This document shows, one piece after another, positions 1 through 10,589 of a stretch of DNA of 64,000 nt. Position 1 is the stretch's first letter. Each line of letters begins with the position of its first letter. The notes below the pieces were generated by a model, which saw nothing but the letters and a program-made list of their open reading frames with translations, was not told where the DNA came from and did no database searches. Source of the stretch: Salvator merianae. Its lineage: Eukaryota > Chordata > Lepidosauria > Squamata > Teiidae. The translations under genes and the position numbers were made by a program. Where the stretch lies: the NCBI GenBank assembly GCA_003586115.2, contig QVOM02000034.1, positions 114,148,442 to 114,212,441 of the forward strand. The letters run 5' to 3'.

Positions 1-1486
1 AATGTGAACACAAAGCAAAACAGTGAGAAAGGCACTCTCGTGGAGAGTGCAATTTCACACCTTTATCTCCAGTTGCCTGAGGTGGGAATAACACTTCTTG
101 CCAGACATGGTATGCCATCAAATGTAGAAAGAAAACCCTCCAAACCTCTCCCTCAGGTACCTATGGACACATATGAAAGCACAACCATAGTGGCAGGTAC
201 TATGGCAAATATACAGGTCTCCTAGCTCTCATGCTATAGTTTAGATAACAGCCATCCACACAGACTCAATATAATGGAAAAAGGATTCTGTTCATTATCC
301 CAAACCCCTCTCCTTATCTTGCCATGTCATCATACTAGAAATAAATGGTCCCCAAACAAGTGATGAACTTTGGCCACTGCCCAAGGCCAATGCCTTGAAC
401 CCCTGCTGCTTGTGTGGCACCAGCAACAATTCTAGCAATCAGAGAAGAGTTTTTCAGGGTTGAAGGATGCTATCATCAACAGGCAAAAATCTCACCAAGA
501 GCGTGGCCCTCAGAGCAGAATATCCCAAGAAAACAGGTGATAGATAATAGACATATAGATAATAGAGAGATAGAGAGAATAAGCAAATTAATCACAATTC
601 AAATTCATGCAAGTCTATTTCATTCATGCTTATAAATTTATAAAGAAAGAGCACACAAAAATGTCTTCATTTAAAATATCAACTCCAACAATGACCATGA
701 ATCATATCTTGCATCTCCGCAGTGGGCTTATCAGACTCTGGGTGCATAGGCTGGCAGCATACAGTGTTCCAAGGTGAGAATGCTTGAGTCCTCCCCTAAG
801 GTGGGGTGCATGATAGCTGAAAGTCTCACACTTCAACCTCTCTGTTGAGAAAAGCCATATGTGGGTTATTGATATGGTAGTACTTGGTAATTGTAAAGTT
901 GAGGAAAAAGAGATGGAGAATGTCACCAGATAAAAAGACCAGCAAATTGAAATCAAACATCTATGGCAAAGGAAGACGATAGTTGTGCCAGTTGTTATAG
1001 GTGCCCTTGAAACAATTCCAAGAAAAACCACACCTAAATCACATCTTAAGGACTTTAATAGAATCTCTTTCCATGAGTTACAAAAGGCAGACTACTGTGG
1101 TGGCAGCATGCATTTTGCACTGCTACCTCTAATTATCCTGGGTCCTTGGAAAGGATCCAATAGTTAGAGCATTAAACCAGTCATAAACATCTTCTAGACA
1201 ATGTGCAAATAATTAAAGAACAATATTAATAGCAATATTAACAATGATATAGGATTGATCAGTTGGTTTTGTAATTCTGCCTGCATCCATTCTACTACTA
1301 GTCAATCAATTATGTCAAATGCAGCCATACAACATCTTTATCTTTATCTTTTTCCCTGTTATTTTCTGCTCCCTTCCAAAGCATTAGGCACAGGAAGAGT
1401 ATACAGACTACTGAGCTCAAATTTTATTTCCCCTGTTTCACATTTCATGGAACATCAACTGTCTCTACTCTAGTCAGATTCTACTA
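1..1486. other. Unassigned AT-rich DNA
   Basis: No gene, RNA or repeat family recognised. The short open frames here have no recognisable motifs. Confidence 0.6.
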
Positions 1487-1800
1487 GGGTGTTTCCACAC
1501 TTTCCACATTAGAATGGGATAATTATCCTATTCTAACATGGAAATGAACATGCAGCGCAGACACCCTCCGCACTGTGTGGCCGTATCCTGGAAAATCAGC
1601 AAGATGCTACCATTCACAGTGTGAATGCTGGTATCCTGTGCTTGAACTTCACCATGACAGTGACTGGGAAGCAGCTGGCTGCTGCCATGGCAACGAGCAG
1701 TGACACACAACATGAGGGCATGATCATGTGACTGCACAATTGCATGATAGTGCAGGTACAGCTGTCATGCACAGCACAGCCATGCATTTGTACCCAGAAA
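1487..1800 (-). mobile_element. Family A TIR element, truncated, reverse orientation
   Basis: The left end reads GGGTGTTTCCACACTTTCC and leads into the family's subterminal palindrome (AGAATGGGATAATTATCC). In intact copies at 48404 and 61929 this palindrome lies at the far end, so this copy is reversed. The interior shares the 'gaatgctggtatcc' and 'ccatggcaacgag' type segments with other copies. No matching second TIR is visible before the RTE fragment begins, so the right end is lost or too decayed. Confidence 0.6.
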
Positions 1801-1814
1801 CTGTTGTTATCAGC

Positions 1815-2240
1815 AAGATTGCTTCACTGACTATGCCAAAGTTTTTGACTGTGTGGATCACAAGTAATAGTGGTAAGTTCTCAAAGAGATGAGAGTACCA
1901 AACCACCTTACCTGTCTCCTGAGGAACCTGTATACAATAAGCAACAGTTAGAATTGAACATGGAACTACTGATAGGCTCCAGATTGGGAAAGGAGTACGA
2001 CAAGGTTGTGTATTGTCACCCTACTTATTTAATTTATATCTAGAATACATCATGCAAAATGCCAAGTTTGATTAATCAAAAGCTGAATTAGGATTGCCAG
2101 GAGAATATCAACAACCTCAGATATGCAAATGATACCACTCTGATGGTAGGAAGTGAAGAAGAGTTGAGGAGTCTCTTGATGAGGGTGAAAAAGGAGAGTG
2201 CAAAAGCTGGCTTGAACCACAACATTAAAAAAAGAAAACC
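1815..2240 (+). pseudogene. RTE/BovB-type LINE reverse transcriptase fragment
   Basis: Plus-strand translation in shifting frames gives DYAKVFDCVDH, then IGKGVRQGCVLSPYLFNLY, then NNLRYANDTTLM and LLMRVKKESAKAGL. This is the order and wording of the BovB (RTE clade) reverse transcriptase, palm motifs A to C. The enzyme copied element RNA into DNA at a nicked target. Here it is dead: stops and frameshifts occur throughout, and the catalytic box is YAND instead of YADD. The likely 3' part of an RTE is found again after the L1 insertion at 4265-4500. BovB elements are common in squamates and known for horizontal spread, which supports the host guess. Confidence 0.8.
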
Positions 2241-2244
2241 ACTT

Positions 2245-2456
2245 ATGGTTCCCAGCTGGAGCAGTACAGCTGCCTCGGAACAAGGCCATTTGCACTTAGG
2301 ACAGCTTTTCCATGGTAGCCTCCACGCAATGGCACCCTGTTGTGTTCTAAAGCTCGTGTGAGCTTTGGAGCTTTCTGCGAGGGCTCCAATGGCCAGCAAC
2401 TACAGTTCCTATGACATACCAGGAAAGGGCTCTTGGTTCCAGTTGACTGCTTAATG
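2245..2456. repeat. Degenerate repeat, family B-like
   Basis: Contains 'aaggccatttgcactt' near 2284 and 'gctcgtgtgagctttgg' near 2351. The second resembles the interior of family B copies (for example 37245-37265). Ends cannot be set. It separates the RTE fragment from the L1. Confidence 0.35.
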
Positions 2457-2472
2457 AAAGTGCTGACACAGT

Positions 2473-4184
2473 ATGGTCAGCACAGTATTTAGGAGTATGG
2501 TTGACTAAACAAAACTTGGCATTGTATCAGAACAATTATGTGAAACTTTGGTCGCAAGTTAAGCAAGACTTGGAAAGATGGTCTAAATTGAAATTATCGT
2601 TACTGGGTAGAATCTCGGTTTTAAAAATGAACGTCTTGCCAAGAGTGATGTTTTTGTTTCAATCTATACCGATTATAATTAAAGATGAGGTATTCAAAAA
2701 ATGGCAAAAGGACTTGACAAGATTTATATGGCAAGGCAAAAAGCCAAGAATATGCTTTAAATTGATGCAAAATGCAAAAGAAAGAGGAGGATTGGGTTTA
2801 CCTAATTTGAAATTATATTTTGCTGCCTGTTGTTTAAGTTGGACTGCTAAATGGTTTTGGCTAAGAGATAAAAGACTGTTGCAACTGGAAGGTTTTGATG
2901 TAAGATATGGTTTACATGGTTACTTATGGTATGACAAAGTAAAAGTAAATGCTGCATTTAAGAATCATTATGTAAGACATGCGTTATCGATAACTTGGAG
3001 AAAGTGCAGGAGTAAATTGTATCCCAGAATACCAATGTGGGTTTCACCTCACGAAGCTTTGTTTAAAGAATTTGGGAGAAGGGAAAGATGGATTAAATAT
3101 GAGGAGGTGTTGAGTAAAAATAATTAAACAGATGAATTCTCCTTGAAAACGAGAGATCAGTTAAACCAGGAGGGATTAGAGGTACCATGGCTAATGTATG
3201 CTCAATTGATGGATGTTTTTAAAGAAGATAAAAGAAGGATGAATTTTGAATTAGAAAGACAGAAATGGGAAGAAAAATTGGAAAAAGAAGAAAGGGGGAT
3301 TATAGGAGGATTGTACGATTTTCTTTTGAAAATAGAATTAGAAATGGGCACAAAATTTTGGTTATAATATTTCAATGGCGCAATGGGAAAAATTGTGAAT
3401 CAAAGATATGAAATTTACTGTATGTAATATGTTGAAAGAAAATATATATAAGATGATGTATCTATGGTACTTAACACCTTTTAGAATTTCAAAAATGTAT
3501 CAAGGTATGTCAAGTAAGTGTTGGAAATGTGAGAAGCCTGAGGGTACTTTTTATCATATGTGGTGGACTTGTGTAAAAACCAAAAAGTATTGGGTTCAAA
3601 TTCACACAGCTATGCAGAAAATTTTAAAGACAAATATTCCTTTTAGACCAGAATTATTCTTATTGGGGATAGTGGAAAATAATGTTGAAGGTATCAATGT
3701 GTTATTGCAAAATATGGTAACTGCTGCCAGAATTGTATATGCTCAGAAGTGGAAAGGAGAGTTATTACCAACAGTGGACGATTGGTTAGTGAAAATGATG
3801 GAGTTGGCCGAGATGGACAAACTGACAAATCTTTTGAGAATTAAGACAGTTGATAGGTTTTACAGGAACTGGAGGCCCTTTATTGACTTTCTGCAAGAGA
3901 TGGATAATGGACTCGCGATGGCTGGATTTGAAGAATAAAAAAAGAAAAAAAGAAAGAAGAGTTTCAGTGGAAAAAGAAGGAAGGAAAACAGGATGTTGAA
4001 GAACAGGAAGTATAGAAGAAACTGTTAATGAAGGGGGAATTTGATAATAATAGTGACATAAGAATGTAAAGTAAACTGTAATTTTATATATTTGAACTAC
4101 AAGAATAATAAAATATGTTAAAATTTAAAAAAGAAAAGAAAAGAAAAGTACAGGAGCAGCAATGCAAATAAAAAAAAGAAAAAG
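2473..4184 (+). mobile_element. L1 LINE, 5'-truncated, with TSD and A-rich tail
   Basis: A 3' piece of an L1 non-LTR retrotransposon. It holds the C-terminal third of ORF2, a short 3' UTR (3939-4110) and an A-rich tail. The flanks carry a target-site duplication: AAAGTGCTGACACAGT at 2457-2472 and AAAATGCTGACACAGT at 4185-4200 (15 of 16 identical). This fixes both ends and shows 5' truncation on insertion. The tail is split: one A-rich tract at about 4118-4148, then about 18 non-A bases (gtacaggagcagcaatgc), then a second A-rich tract up to 4188. The element landed in older repeat DNA that resumes at 4201. Confidence 0.9.
2487..3938 (+). pseudogene. L1 ORF2 C-terminal region, broken
   Basis: The post-reverse-transcriptase part of L1 ORF2p. 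The first block (to 3127) has the typical run 'KLSLLGRISVLKMNVLPR', then 'RFIWQGKKPRI' and 'GGLGLPNLKLY'. The last block (3408-3938) has 'WYLTPFRISKMY' and the Cys/His motif CWKCEKPEGTFYHMWWTC, the L1 C-terminal zinc-knuckle-like motif. An in-frame stop near 3125 and a frameshift near 3365 separate the blocks, so no functional protein is made. Endonuclease and catalytic reverse transcriptase domains are absent because of the truncation. The frame ends at 3938 just before the 3' UTR, as in intact L1. Confidence 0.9.
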
Positions 4185-4200
4185 AAAATGCTGACACAGT

Positions 4201-4500
4201 GTTCAGCGGCAGTGAAAAAAGCAAAGTCAGTGCTAGGGGTAATTAGGAAAGGAATAGAAAACCAATCAGTAAGTGTCGTGTCTCTTGGACTGCAAGGAGA
4301 TCAGATGAGTCAACACCAAAGGAAATAAACCCTGACTGTCCATTGGAAGGACAAATACTGAAGCTGAAGTTCAAACACTTTGTGCACATAATGAGAAGAC
4401 AGGACTCACCGAGGAAAAAACACACAAAAAACTTATGATGGGAAAGATTGAAGGCAAAAAGAAAAGGGGATGGGCAGGGGATGATGCTGTTAAAAAAAAT
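4201..4500 (+). pseudogene. LINE remnant: CR1-like patch joined to RTE/BovB 3' end
   Basis: 4201-4262 reads QCSAAVKKAKSVLGVIRKGIE, which resembles the CR1/L2-type 'QCAAAAKKANSILGCIKR' segment. From 4265 the translation becomes SWTARRSDE, then KEINPDCPLEG and LKLKFKHFVHIMRR, which is the BovB 3' coding region ending in the 'GKIEGKKKRG' type tail. The two parts belong to different LINE clades, so this is either a chimera or two adjacent old insertions. Heavily mutated. Confidence 0.65.
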
Positions 4501-5644
4501 GTTTGTGGCAATCAAGATTTGGAACCATGTTTTTCTAATGGTTATAATCTTGTGTTTACTTATGTAGTTTGTTCTTACACATGCTTATGTGATCAGATTA
4601 CTTGAGCATTTCTCCTCCCTTCCTCAAATGAAATTTAAATGCAAAAATAGTCTCCAATTAAGCATCAAAGTGATTCTGTATCATTAGGTTATTGTCAACC
4701 ATTCACAGTCCTTATGAAGTTACTCCTGTTAGAAATGTGTCATGCTAAATCCCTTTAAACATATTGCTTTTGCCAACCACAGGCTGCATGGCAGCTTTTC
4801 CACTTGGTAACCAAATTGTTTCATGTAGAGATTAACCCAGTGATCCTGCACTTGAAAGGGAATGCTGCATTTAATTCAAGTTCTTGCCTCAGTATTCTGA
4901 TAGGGAAGGTGATGGCATCCATACCAAGCAGCAAAGAATAAGACGAAGATCATGAGTGGAAGTGATGAGATCTGGCTCTTGATTAGGTATGTCATGTGCG
5001 ATGATGAAGTAAAGATCTGTGGATAGGAACAGGATTTTTTCTTTCTGCATTAACTTACAAGCTGAAGGAAAAGGAGCATTATAGATTTATGATCATTGTT
5101 TTGGTTGATGCATTCAGAAAACTTTAGCTTAGTTGCATAGAATGCCTGCCAAGAGTTGGTGATCACTAGGCATATAACGTCTACTAAGGCAATTCCATGG
5201 GTCTATAGGCCTCTAATTCCTCTTTTGATTCTTTATTATTGCAATGTATTATCTGTTTTACTTTTCTTAATAAAAGGTTTTATACTTGTTCTTGCAATAT
5301 AATCTGTTGAAATTGTCAGTGAATGTCAGGCATTTAAATGTTTTCCACAAGACAGGATTTGTATGATGAGCAAGCAAGCATTCTAGTCCTTACGAGGGCA
5401 AGCATACCATCTGCACACATGTCACTGCTCCTGTAGGGAGTCCATTGCAGACAGACACACAAGGGTATAATCCATGCTTTATCTGCAAGAAGACAACCAG
5501 TTCAGTCTCTTGCGCCTCTATTCTGATGGATGTTCTATTTCAACTGACTTAAACATTAAAATAAAATAGAATTGGCAATACTTTAAACTTTTGAATTCCT
5601 GTCTGTCCAAACCATGTTTAAATAGATTTTCTGTTTGTCTGCCA
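4501..5644. other. Unassigned DNA
   Basis: No recognisable coding or repeat structure. Moderately AT-rich. Confidence 0.55.
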
Positions 5645-5887
5645 CGGTTTCAATCAAAATCATTCATTCCCCATTGCAAATCAGGTGTATTCACAGAATT
5701 TACAAACTCTCAGATGTTTTCAAAACAAACAAAACAATTTAAATAGCTCAACACAACTAATATAGCATGCGGTTTCTCCAAATTCAACACAAAACACCAC
5801 TTTTAATGTCTACTGCAGTCTCAGAAGTATTCAACCCCCTGAATAGAATCACTCATAAGAGCACACATGTACAAATTGGGTGTTGTC

Positions 5888-5950
5888 TCAAGCACACCTG
5901 ATGCAACTAATCAAGGGCTTCATTAGTTGCATCAGGTGTGCTTGAGATAA
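5888..5950. repeat. Near-perfect 60-bp palindrome inside the Tc1 element
   Basis: The arms TCTCAAGCACACCTGATGCA and its reverse complement flank a short centre (5911-5926 region), forming a strong hairpin. It lies between the left TIR and the transposase. It may be a conserved cis element of this Tc1 family or a local inverted duplication. Confidence 0.8.
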
Positions 5951-6023
5951 AACAAATCAAATACCTGGACTGGCTAGGGCTTTGTTGACTGTGACGTTTG
6001 ATGGCATGTTAGAAGTAGCCTAA

Positions 6024-6921
6024 TTGAGAAAGCAGTCCAAAAAGGTAAGAGTACAGATCATTGCCTTTCACAAACAAGGAAAGGGATACAAAAAGATAGC
6101 AAAGGCACTGAGTATTCCTAGATATATAGTTGGAAGCAAGTTCAAAGTTAAAGGAACAGAGGCTACACTACCTGGACATGGCAGAAAGAGAAAGCTAGCA
6201 GTGGCTGCCACCAGATTCCTGAGTAGACAGGTGGTCAAAAACTTTTGAGTGACTGCAAAAGACCTGCAGCATGATTTGGTGGCAGCAGGCACCGAGGTGT
6301 CCATTTGGACAGTAAGGTGCATACTAAATGCTGAAGTTTGGGGATTCTTTTGTGTGAAGCTATGAAACAAACTGGAACTTTTCAGGCCTATGGATCAGCA
6401 GTATGAAAGAGGAAGAATGAAGCATATGTTAAAAATAACATGCTGCCTACAGTGAAATATGACAGGGGCCCAGTGATGCTCTGGGGCTGCTTTACTTCCT
6501 CTGGCACTGGAAACCTGCAGTGGGTGGAGGCTACAATGCATTCACTCAAATATCAGGAAGTCCTAAGGAAATAAAAAATCCATGCCTTCTGTGAGGAAGC
6601 TGAAGCTTGGGCATAATAGGACCTTCCAACAGGACAATGATCCCAAGCATACCTCAAAGTCCATCAAGGCTTGGCTTCAGAAGAAATCCTGGACTGGAGT
6701 GACTGTCACAGCCACTTGACTTGAACCCCATAAAAAATCTTTGCTGGGATTTGAAAAATGTGGTTGCAGCACACTAACCCAAGCATATTAGGGAACTGGA
6801 GGCCATTGCCCATGAGGAACGGGCTAAGATTCCTACGGAACGCTGCCAGAAGCTGGTGTCTGACTATGCATCAAGTTTTCAGGAAGTCATAACAGCAAAA
6901 GGATGCTCTACTAAGTACTAG
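6024..6921 (+). pseudogene. Tc1-type transposase, decayed
   Basis: The N-terminal block (6024-6248) reads KKVRVQIIAFHKQGKGYKK, then LSIPR and GRKRKLAVAATRFL, which is the paired helix-turn-helix DNA-binding region of Tc1 transposases that recognises the inverted repeats. Later blocks are KYDRGPVMLWGCF near 6460-6495, [10 protein letters not shown] near 6630-6660 (second catalytic Asp) and DLNPIKNLCWDLK near 6718-6756. In active Tc1 enzymes the last motif carries the third catalytic Glu (PIENLW). Here that codon (6733-6735) is AAA, Lys. Several frameshifts and stops are also present, so the gene is dead. Confidence 0.88.
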
Positions 6922-7164
6922 AACTGTTTGTGAAGAAGGGATTGAAAATTTTTGAGACTGCAGTAGTCATTAAAAGTGGAATTTTCGGTTGAATTAGGGG
7001 AAACCGCTTGTTACATTAGTTGTGTTGAACTATTTAAATTGTTCTTGTTCTTGTTCTTGTTTGATTTTGATTTTATTTTATTTTATTTACAAACAGCTGA
7101 CAGTTTGAAAATTCTGCAAATAAATCTAATTTTCAAAGGGGTTGAATGATTTTGATTGCAACCG

Positions 7165-7541
7165 TATATGGATTGTAAATAGTTCTAGTATAAGACAAAC
7201 ATGGACAATCATAGTTACTGAACCATTTGAGACAAATACAGCTACTGAATCACTTCATTCATCCATAGGCCATCCTTTTAATCTTATTTAATAGTGGGAA
7301 ATTCAAAAGCATACAACAAGTTACATTGACAAATCCTGGAATGGAAATTCCCCAATTAAAAATTAACACAACCCCTCCAGTTAAATAGATCAGGTAACAT
7401 ATGCAGGAAAAGTACCTTGCATCTTAATCTGTTGGCCTGTCCGCAGCATATACAACCCCCTTCCACCTTCCCCTCTCTTTTGCACTCTCAGAGCCCTGTC
7501 TGTGGTCAGCCCATGTCATTCATGACCTTATTTTTGTTCAT
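7165..7541. other. Unassigned spacer between Tc1 and CR1
   Basis: No recognised feature. Confidence 0.5.
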
Positions 7542-7570
7542 GATCATAGAATCATAGAATCATAGAGTTG
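7542..7570 (-). repeat. CR1 terminal 3' repeat
   Basis: Two to three imperfect copies of the ATTCTATG-type terminal unit on the minus strand. This repeat replaces a poly(A) tail in CR1 and marks the 3' end. Confidence 0.85.
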
Positions 7571-7882
7571 GAAGGGACCTCCAGGGTCATCGAGTCCAAC
7601 CCCCTGCTCAATGCAGGATTCACTAAAGCATCCCAGACAGATATCTGTCCAGCCTTTCCTTGAAGATCTCCAGCGAAGGAGAGCCCACCACCTCCTGTGG
7701 TAACCTGTTCCAATGACTGATTGCCCTTACGGTCAGAAAGTTTTTCCTAATATCTAGCCTGTGTCTACTCCCTTGAAGTTCCATCCCATTGTTTCTAGTC
7801 CTTTCTTCTTGTGCATTTGAGAATAGGGCCAATCCTTCTGCACTGTGACAGCCCTTCAGATACTTGAAAACAGATATCATGT

Positions 7883-8456
7883 TGTCAGAGTGCGCAGTGC
7901 TCTACACAGAAGACTTACAGAAACATTCCCATGAAGTAGAAAAATAAACTCTGTAAGCAGCAGAGTTAACTATAAAGCTCAGTCTTTATTGTAACTTAAG
8001 TTCCATAGTAAAAATAGCTAAGTAGGATAAAAAGCAGTTGCACTGTACATTGTAGTAGCAGTATCAAATAATCTCCAGTACAGCATAGTCTGGATACAGA
8101 ATCATGATTATGAAAGAGTATGAATCAAAGAATCAATATGAATGAATGAATATGAATGCTTCATGTCACATATAATATCCAAGCATAGGATTACATCATT
8201 GTTATTATTATCATTAAACTTAGTTAAACACAGTTATGTTCTCAGGCTTGGTTTCTCATGGATAAGAAAATGTTGCTATCTGAAATGCGCTAGACATAAC
8301 AATTCTATGAAGCTGGATGTTGACTTTCAGTAACTTTCCATTTAGCAAAAACAATATGACTGTAAAATAGAAAAATAAGATACAGTAAAAACAGGAAATT
8401 GTCAAGGATAGAAACTGGCATTAGCTTATGGCCTATACAGAATCCGTATTCTTACA
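7883..8456 (-). mobile_element. Solo LTR with 5-bp TSD
   Basis: The block starts TGTCAGAG and ends TTACA, the TG...CA ends of LTRs, and is flanked by CATGT at 7878-7882 and 8457-8461. Removing it with one CATGT restores CR1 ORF2 (RGDM joined to ISVFKYLKG). 574 bp with no internal coding region fits a solo LTR left by recombination between the two LTRs of a retrovirus-like or Ty3/Ty1-type element. On the minus strand an AATAAA signal lies about 105 bp from the end, as in an R-U5 arrangement, so minus is the likely orientation. The family is not identified. Confidence 0.85.
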
Positions 8457-8901
8457 CATGTCTCCTCTCAATCTTTCCTTCTGCAGGCTAAACATTCCTA
8501 GGTCCTTTAACCGTTCCTCATAGGACATGGTTTGCAGACCACTCACCATTTTGGTCACCCTTCTCTGAACTTGTTCCAGTTTGTCAATGTCTTTTTTAAA
8601 CTGGGGTGCCCAGAACTGGACACAATACTCCAGATGAGGTCTGACCAAGGAAGAGTAAAGAGGGATAATTACTTCTCATGATCTGGACTCTATGCTCCTC
8701 TTGATACACCCCAGGATGCTGTTTGCCTTTTTTGCAGCTGCATCACACTGTTGACTCATGTTTAATCTGTGATCTACTAGTACACCCAGATCCTTTTCAC
8801 ATGGGCTGCTGCTCAGCGAGATTTCTCCCATTCTGTATTGGATATTGTCATTTTTCTTACCCAGATGTAAAACTTTGCATTTCTCCCTGTTAAATGTCAT
8901 T

Positions 8902-9517
8902 GGGCCTGTTTGCATTGTAGCAGTGGAACGTTCTTGTCCGCTCGCTAGAACGAAGCGTTCGCACGGCCGCGCGCACGAGCCTCACCTGATCCGAACCACT
9001 TCGTACCCAATTCGAACCCGAAGCTGGATAAGGCAAGACAAGTAAAAGCTTGTCTTCATCCCGACCTGCGCGATGGAGCGAAGATCGGGCACGGTGCAAT
9101 GGCATCGGACGTGGCTGGCACGGCTGCGCATGCGGGGTGTGAAGATTTCACATCCGGGTGCGAAGGGTACATATCTGGGTGCAATGTCTTCATACCCGGG
9201 GTGCGCAGGTTTCGTACCCTGGTACGATGCTTCGTACCCGGGATAGCCCTTTGGGCTTGGCAGCCGAGCTGCCATTACGAAGCCGGCTTCATAACAAGCC
9301 CCTGGTTACGAAGTGGGTACGAAGGTGCGAAGCGGGTGCGAAGTGGGTGCGGTGCGCGGGAGCGAACTAGCGATGCCATTCGCACTCTTTCCGGTGCTGG
9401 TCGGCTTCGGGTCCGTTCCTCTGGCCGGGAGTGCGAATGGCACCGAGCATTCCCCAACCTCTACGGTTTGAAGACGACTACTGGGAAGGGTCTACCAGGC
9501 TCAGTGCGAAAAGGCAC
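8902..9517. mobile_element. GC-rich TIR element with family A-like tips, 3-bp TSD
   Basis: Tips GGGCCTGTTTGCA (left) and the reverse complement of GTGCCTTTTCGCAC (right) match family A ends. The flanks are ATT at 8899-8901 and 9518-9520. The CR1 frame read across with one ATT removed is NRM-TF, as expected, so the 3-bp duplication is certain. The interior differs from other A copies: GC- and CpG-rich, with repeated 'gaagcgggtgcgaagtgggt'-type units (9310-9360) and several tac/gta-rich palindromic pieces ('gtacccggg' around 9195-9240). No coding evidence. Confidence 0.82.
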
Positions 9518-9759
9518 ATTCTGTTAGTTTCAGCCCACTGTTCAAGCTTGTGCAAATCATTTTGAATCCTCTCCTTCTCCTCCCTAGTGTTAGCAACCCC
9601 TCCTAGCTTTGTGTCATCTGCAAATTTGATCAGCATCCCCTTGACTCCTTCATCCAGATCATTTATAAAAATGTTGAACAGCAATGGGCCCAAGACAGAG
9701 CCTTGCGGTACCCCACTCGAGAGAGTCTTCCAATTGGATGTGAAGCCATTTATGACCAC

Positions 9760-10589
9760 TAGGGGTGTGCACGAAGGCACTTTTTCCCTTTCGCTTCACA
9801 TTCCTGCGAAGCTACGGGGCTTCGTTTTCGCACAAAAAAGTATGAGCGAAAATGAAGCCCTTCGTCTTCGCGGTGAAGATTTTTGCCGCGACCAGAAGCA
9901 GAGAAATCAAGGCAAAGGAAAGATCCTTCGCCTCGATTTCTCTGTTTCCGATGGCGCTCGCCTCTCTCTCATTCCCCCCACAGTCTGTCAGTGTGCGTGT
10001 GGAACTGACGGACTAGAGGGAATGAGAGATAGTGAGCAGGAGAGGAGGGAAATCAACGAAAGGAAGGGAATCCCTTCCTTTCGTTGATTTCCCTCCTCTC
10101 CCGCTGCCTGAGTTAGGCAGCGAGAGGAGAGGAGGGAGATCAACGCAAAGGAAGAGAATCCCTTCCTTTCGCTGGTCTCCCCCCTCTCCCGCTGGCTGAG
10201 TCAGGCGGCGAGAGGAGAGGAGGGAGATCAACGCAAAGGAAGGGAATCCCTTCCTTCCGCTGGTCTCCCCCCTCTCCCGCCGCCTGAGTCAGGCGGCGAG
10301 AGGAGAGGAGGAAGATCAATGCAAAGGAAGGGAATCCCTTCCTTTCATTGATTTCCCTCCTCTCCCGCTCGCTGTCTCTCATTTACCCTAGACTGTCAGC
10401 GCACGCACTGACAGCCTACGGGGATGAGACAGCGGCAAATTGCGAAGGTCCCGAAATGCATTGAAAATTGAGGGACCTTTGCAATTCGAAGTTCGTGATC
10501 TTTGTTGCCCTTCGTATTCGATGCGAAGGGGACAAAATCACGAAATTCGATGAAAATCTGAGTGACACGAAAATTCGTGCACACCCCTA
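9760..10589. mobile_element. hAT-like non-autonomous element, copy 1 (palindrome-rich)
   Basis: The ends are TAGGGGTGTGCACGAA and its inverse, flanked by the exact 8-bp duplication ATGACCAC (9752-9759, 10590-10597), as expected for hAT. Inserted in CR1 ORF2 (the V-V-I codons). The interior is a series of inverted repeats and has no transposase. Blocks 'gagaaatcaaggc..aagg' and 'gtctgtcagtgtgcg' are shared with copy 2 at 18459-19200. Short open frames over this stretch are by-products of the palindromes. Confidence 0.93.
10030..10380. repeat. Four 88-bp tandem units, each with two palindromes
   Basis: The core GAATCCC recurs at 10068, 10156, 10244 and 10332, exactly 88 bp apart. Each unit holds one palindrome around GGGAATCCC (arms 'aaaggaaggg') and a second around GCCTGAGTCAGGC (arms 'ctctcccgc'). 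The right part of each unit is largely the reverse complement of the left, so the whole tract can fold as many alternative hairpins. Confidence 0.9.

Larger units (their letters stand above)
5645..7164 (+). mobile_element. Tc1/mariner element with long inverted ends, inactive
   Basis: The two ends are inverted copies of each other for about 200 bp: 5645-5840 and 6953-7164. Shared blocks, read inward from each tip, include 'caatcaaaatcattca', 'aatttaaatag.tcaacacaacta' and 'ccacttttaatg.ctactgcagtctc'. The right tip is followed by TA (7165-7166), the Tc1 target dinucleotide. The left flank has CA where TA is expected. The transposase remnant lies between the ends, reading rightward. An (about 8-bp unit) 'ttcttg' expansion sits in the right TIR near 7041-7060. 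Confidence 0.9.

Noticed and set aside
10030..10380. Regular palindromic repeats reminiscent of a CRISPR array
   Set aside because: The units are contiguous 88-bp tandem copies without unique spacers, inside a transposon with an 8-bp TSD, in a vertebrate genome.
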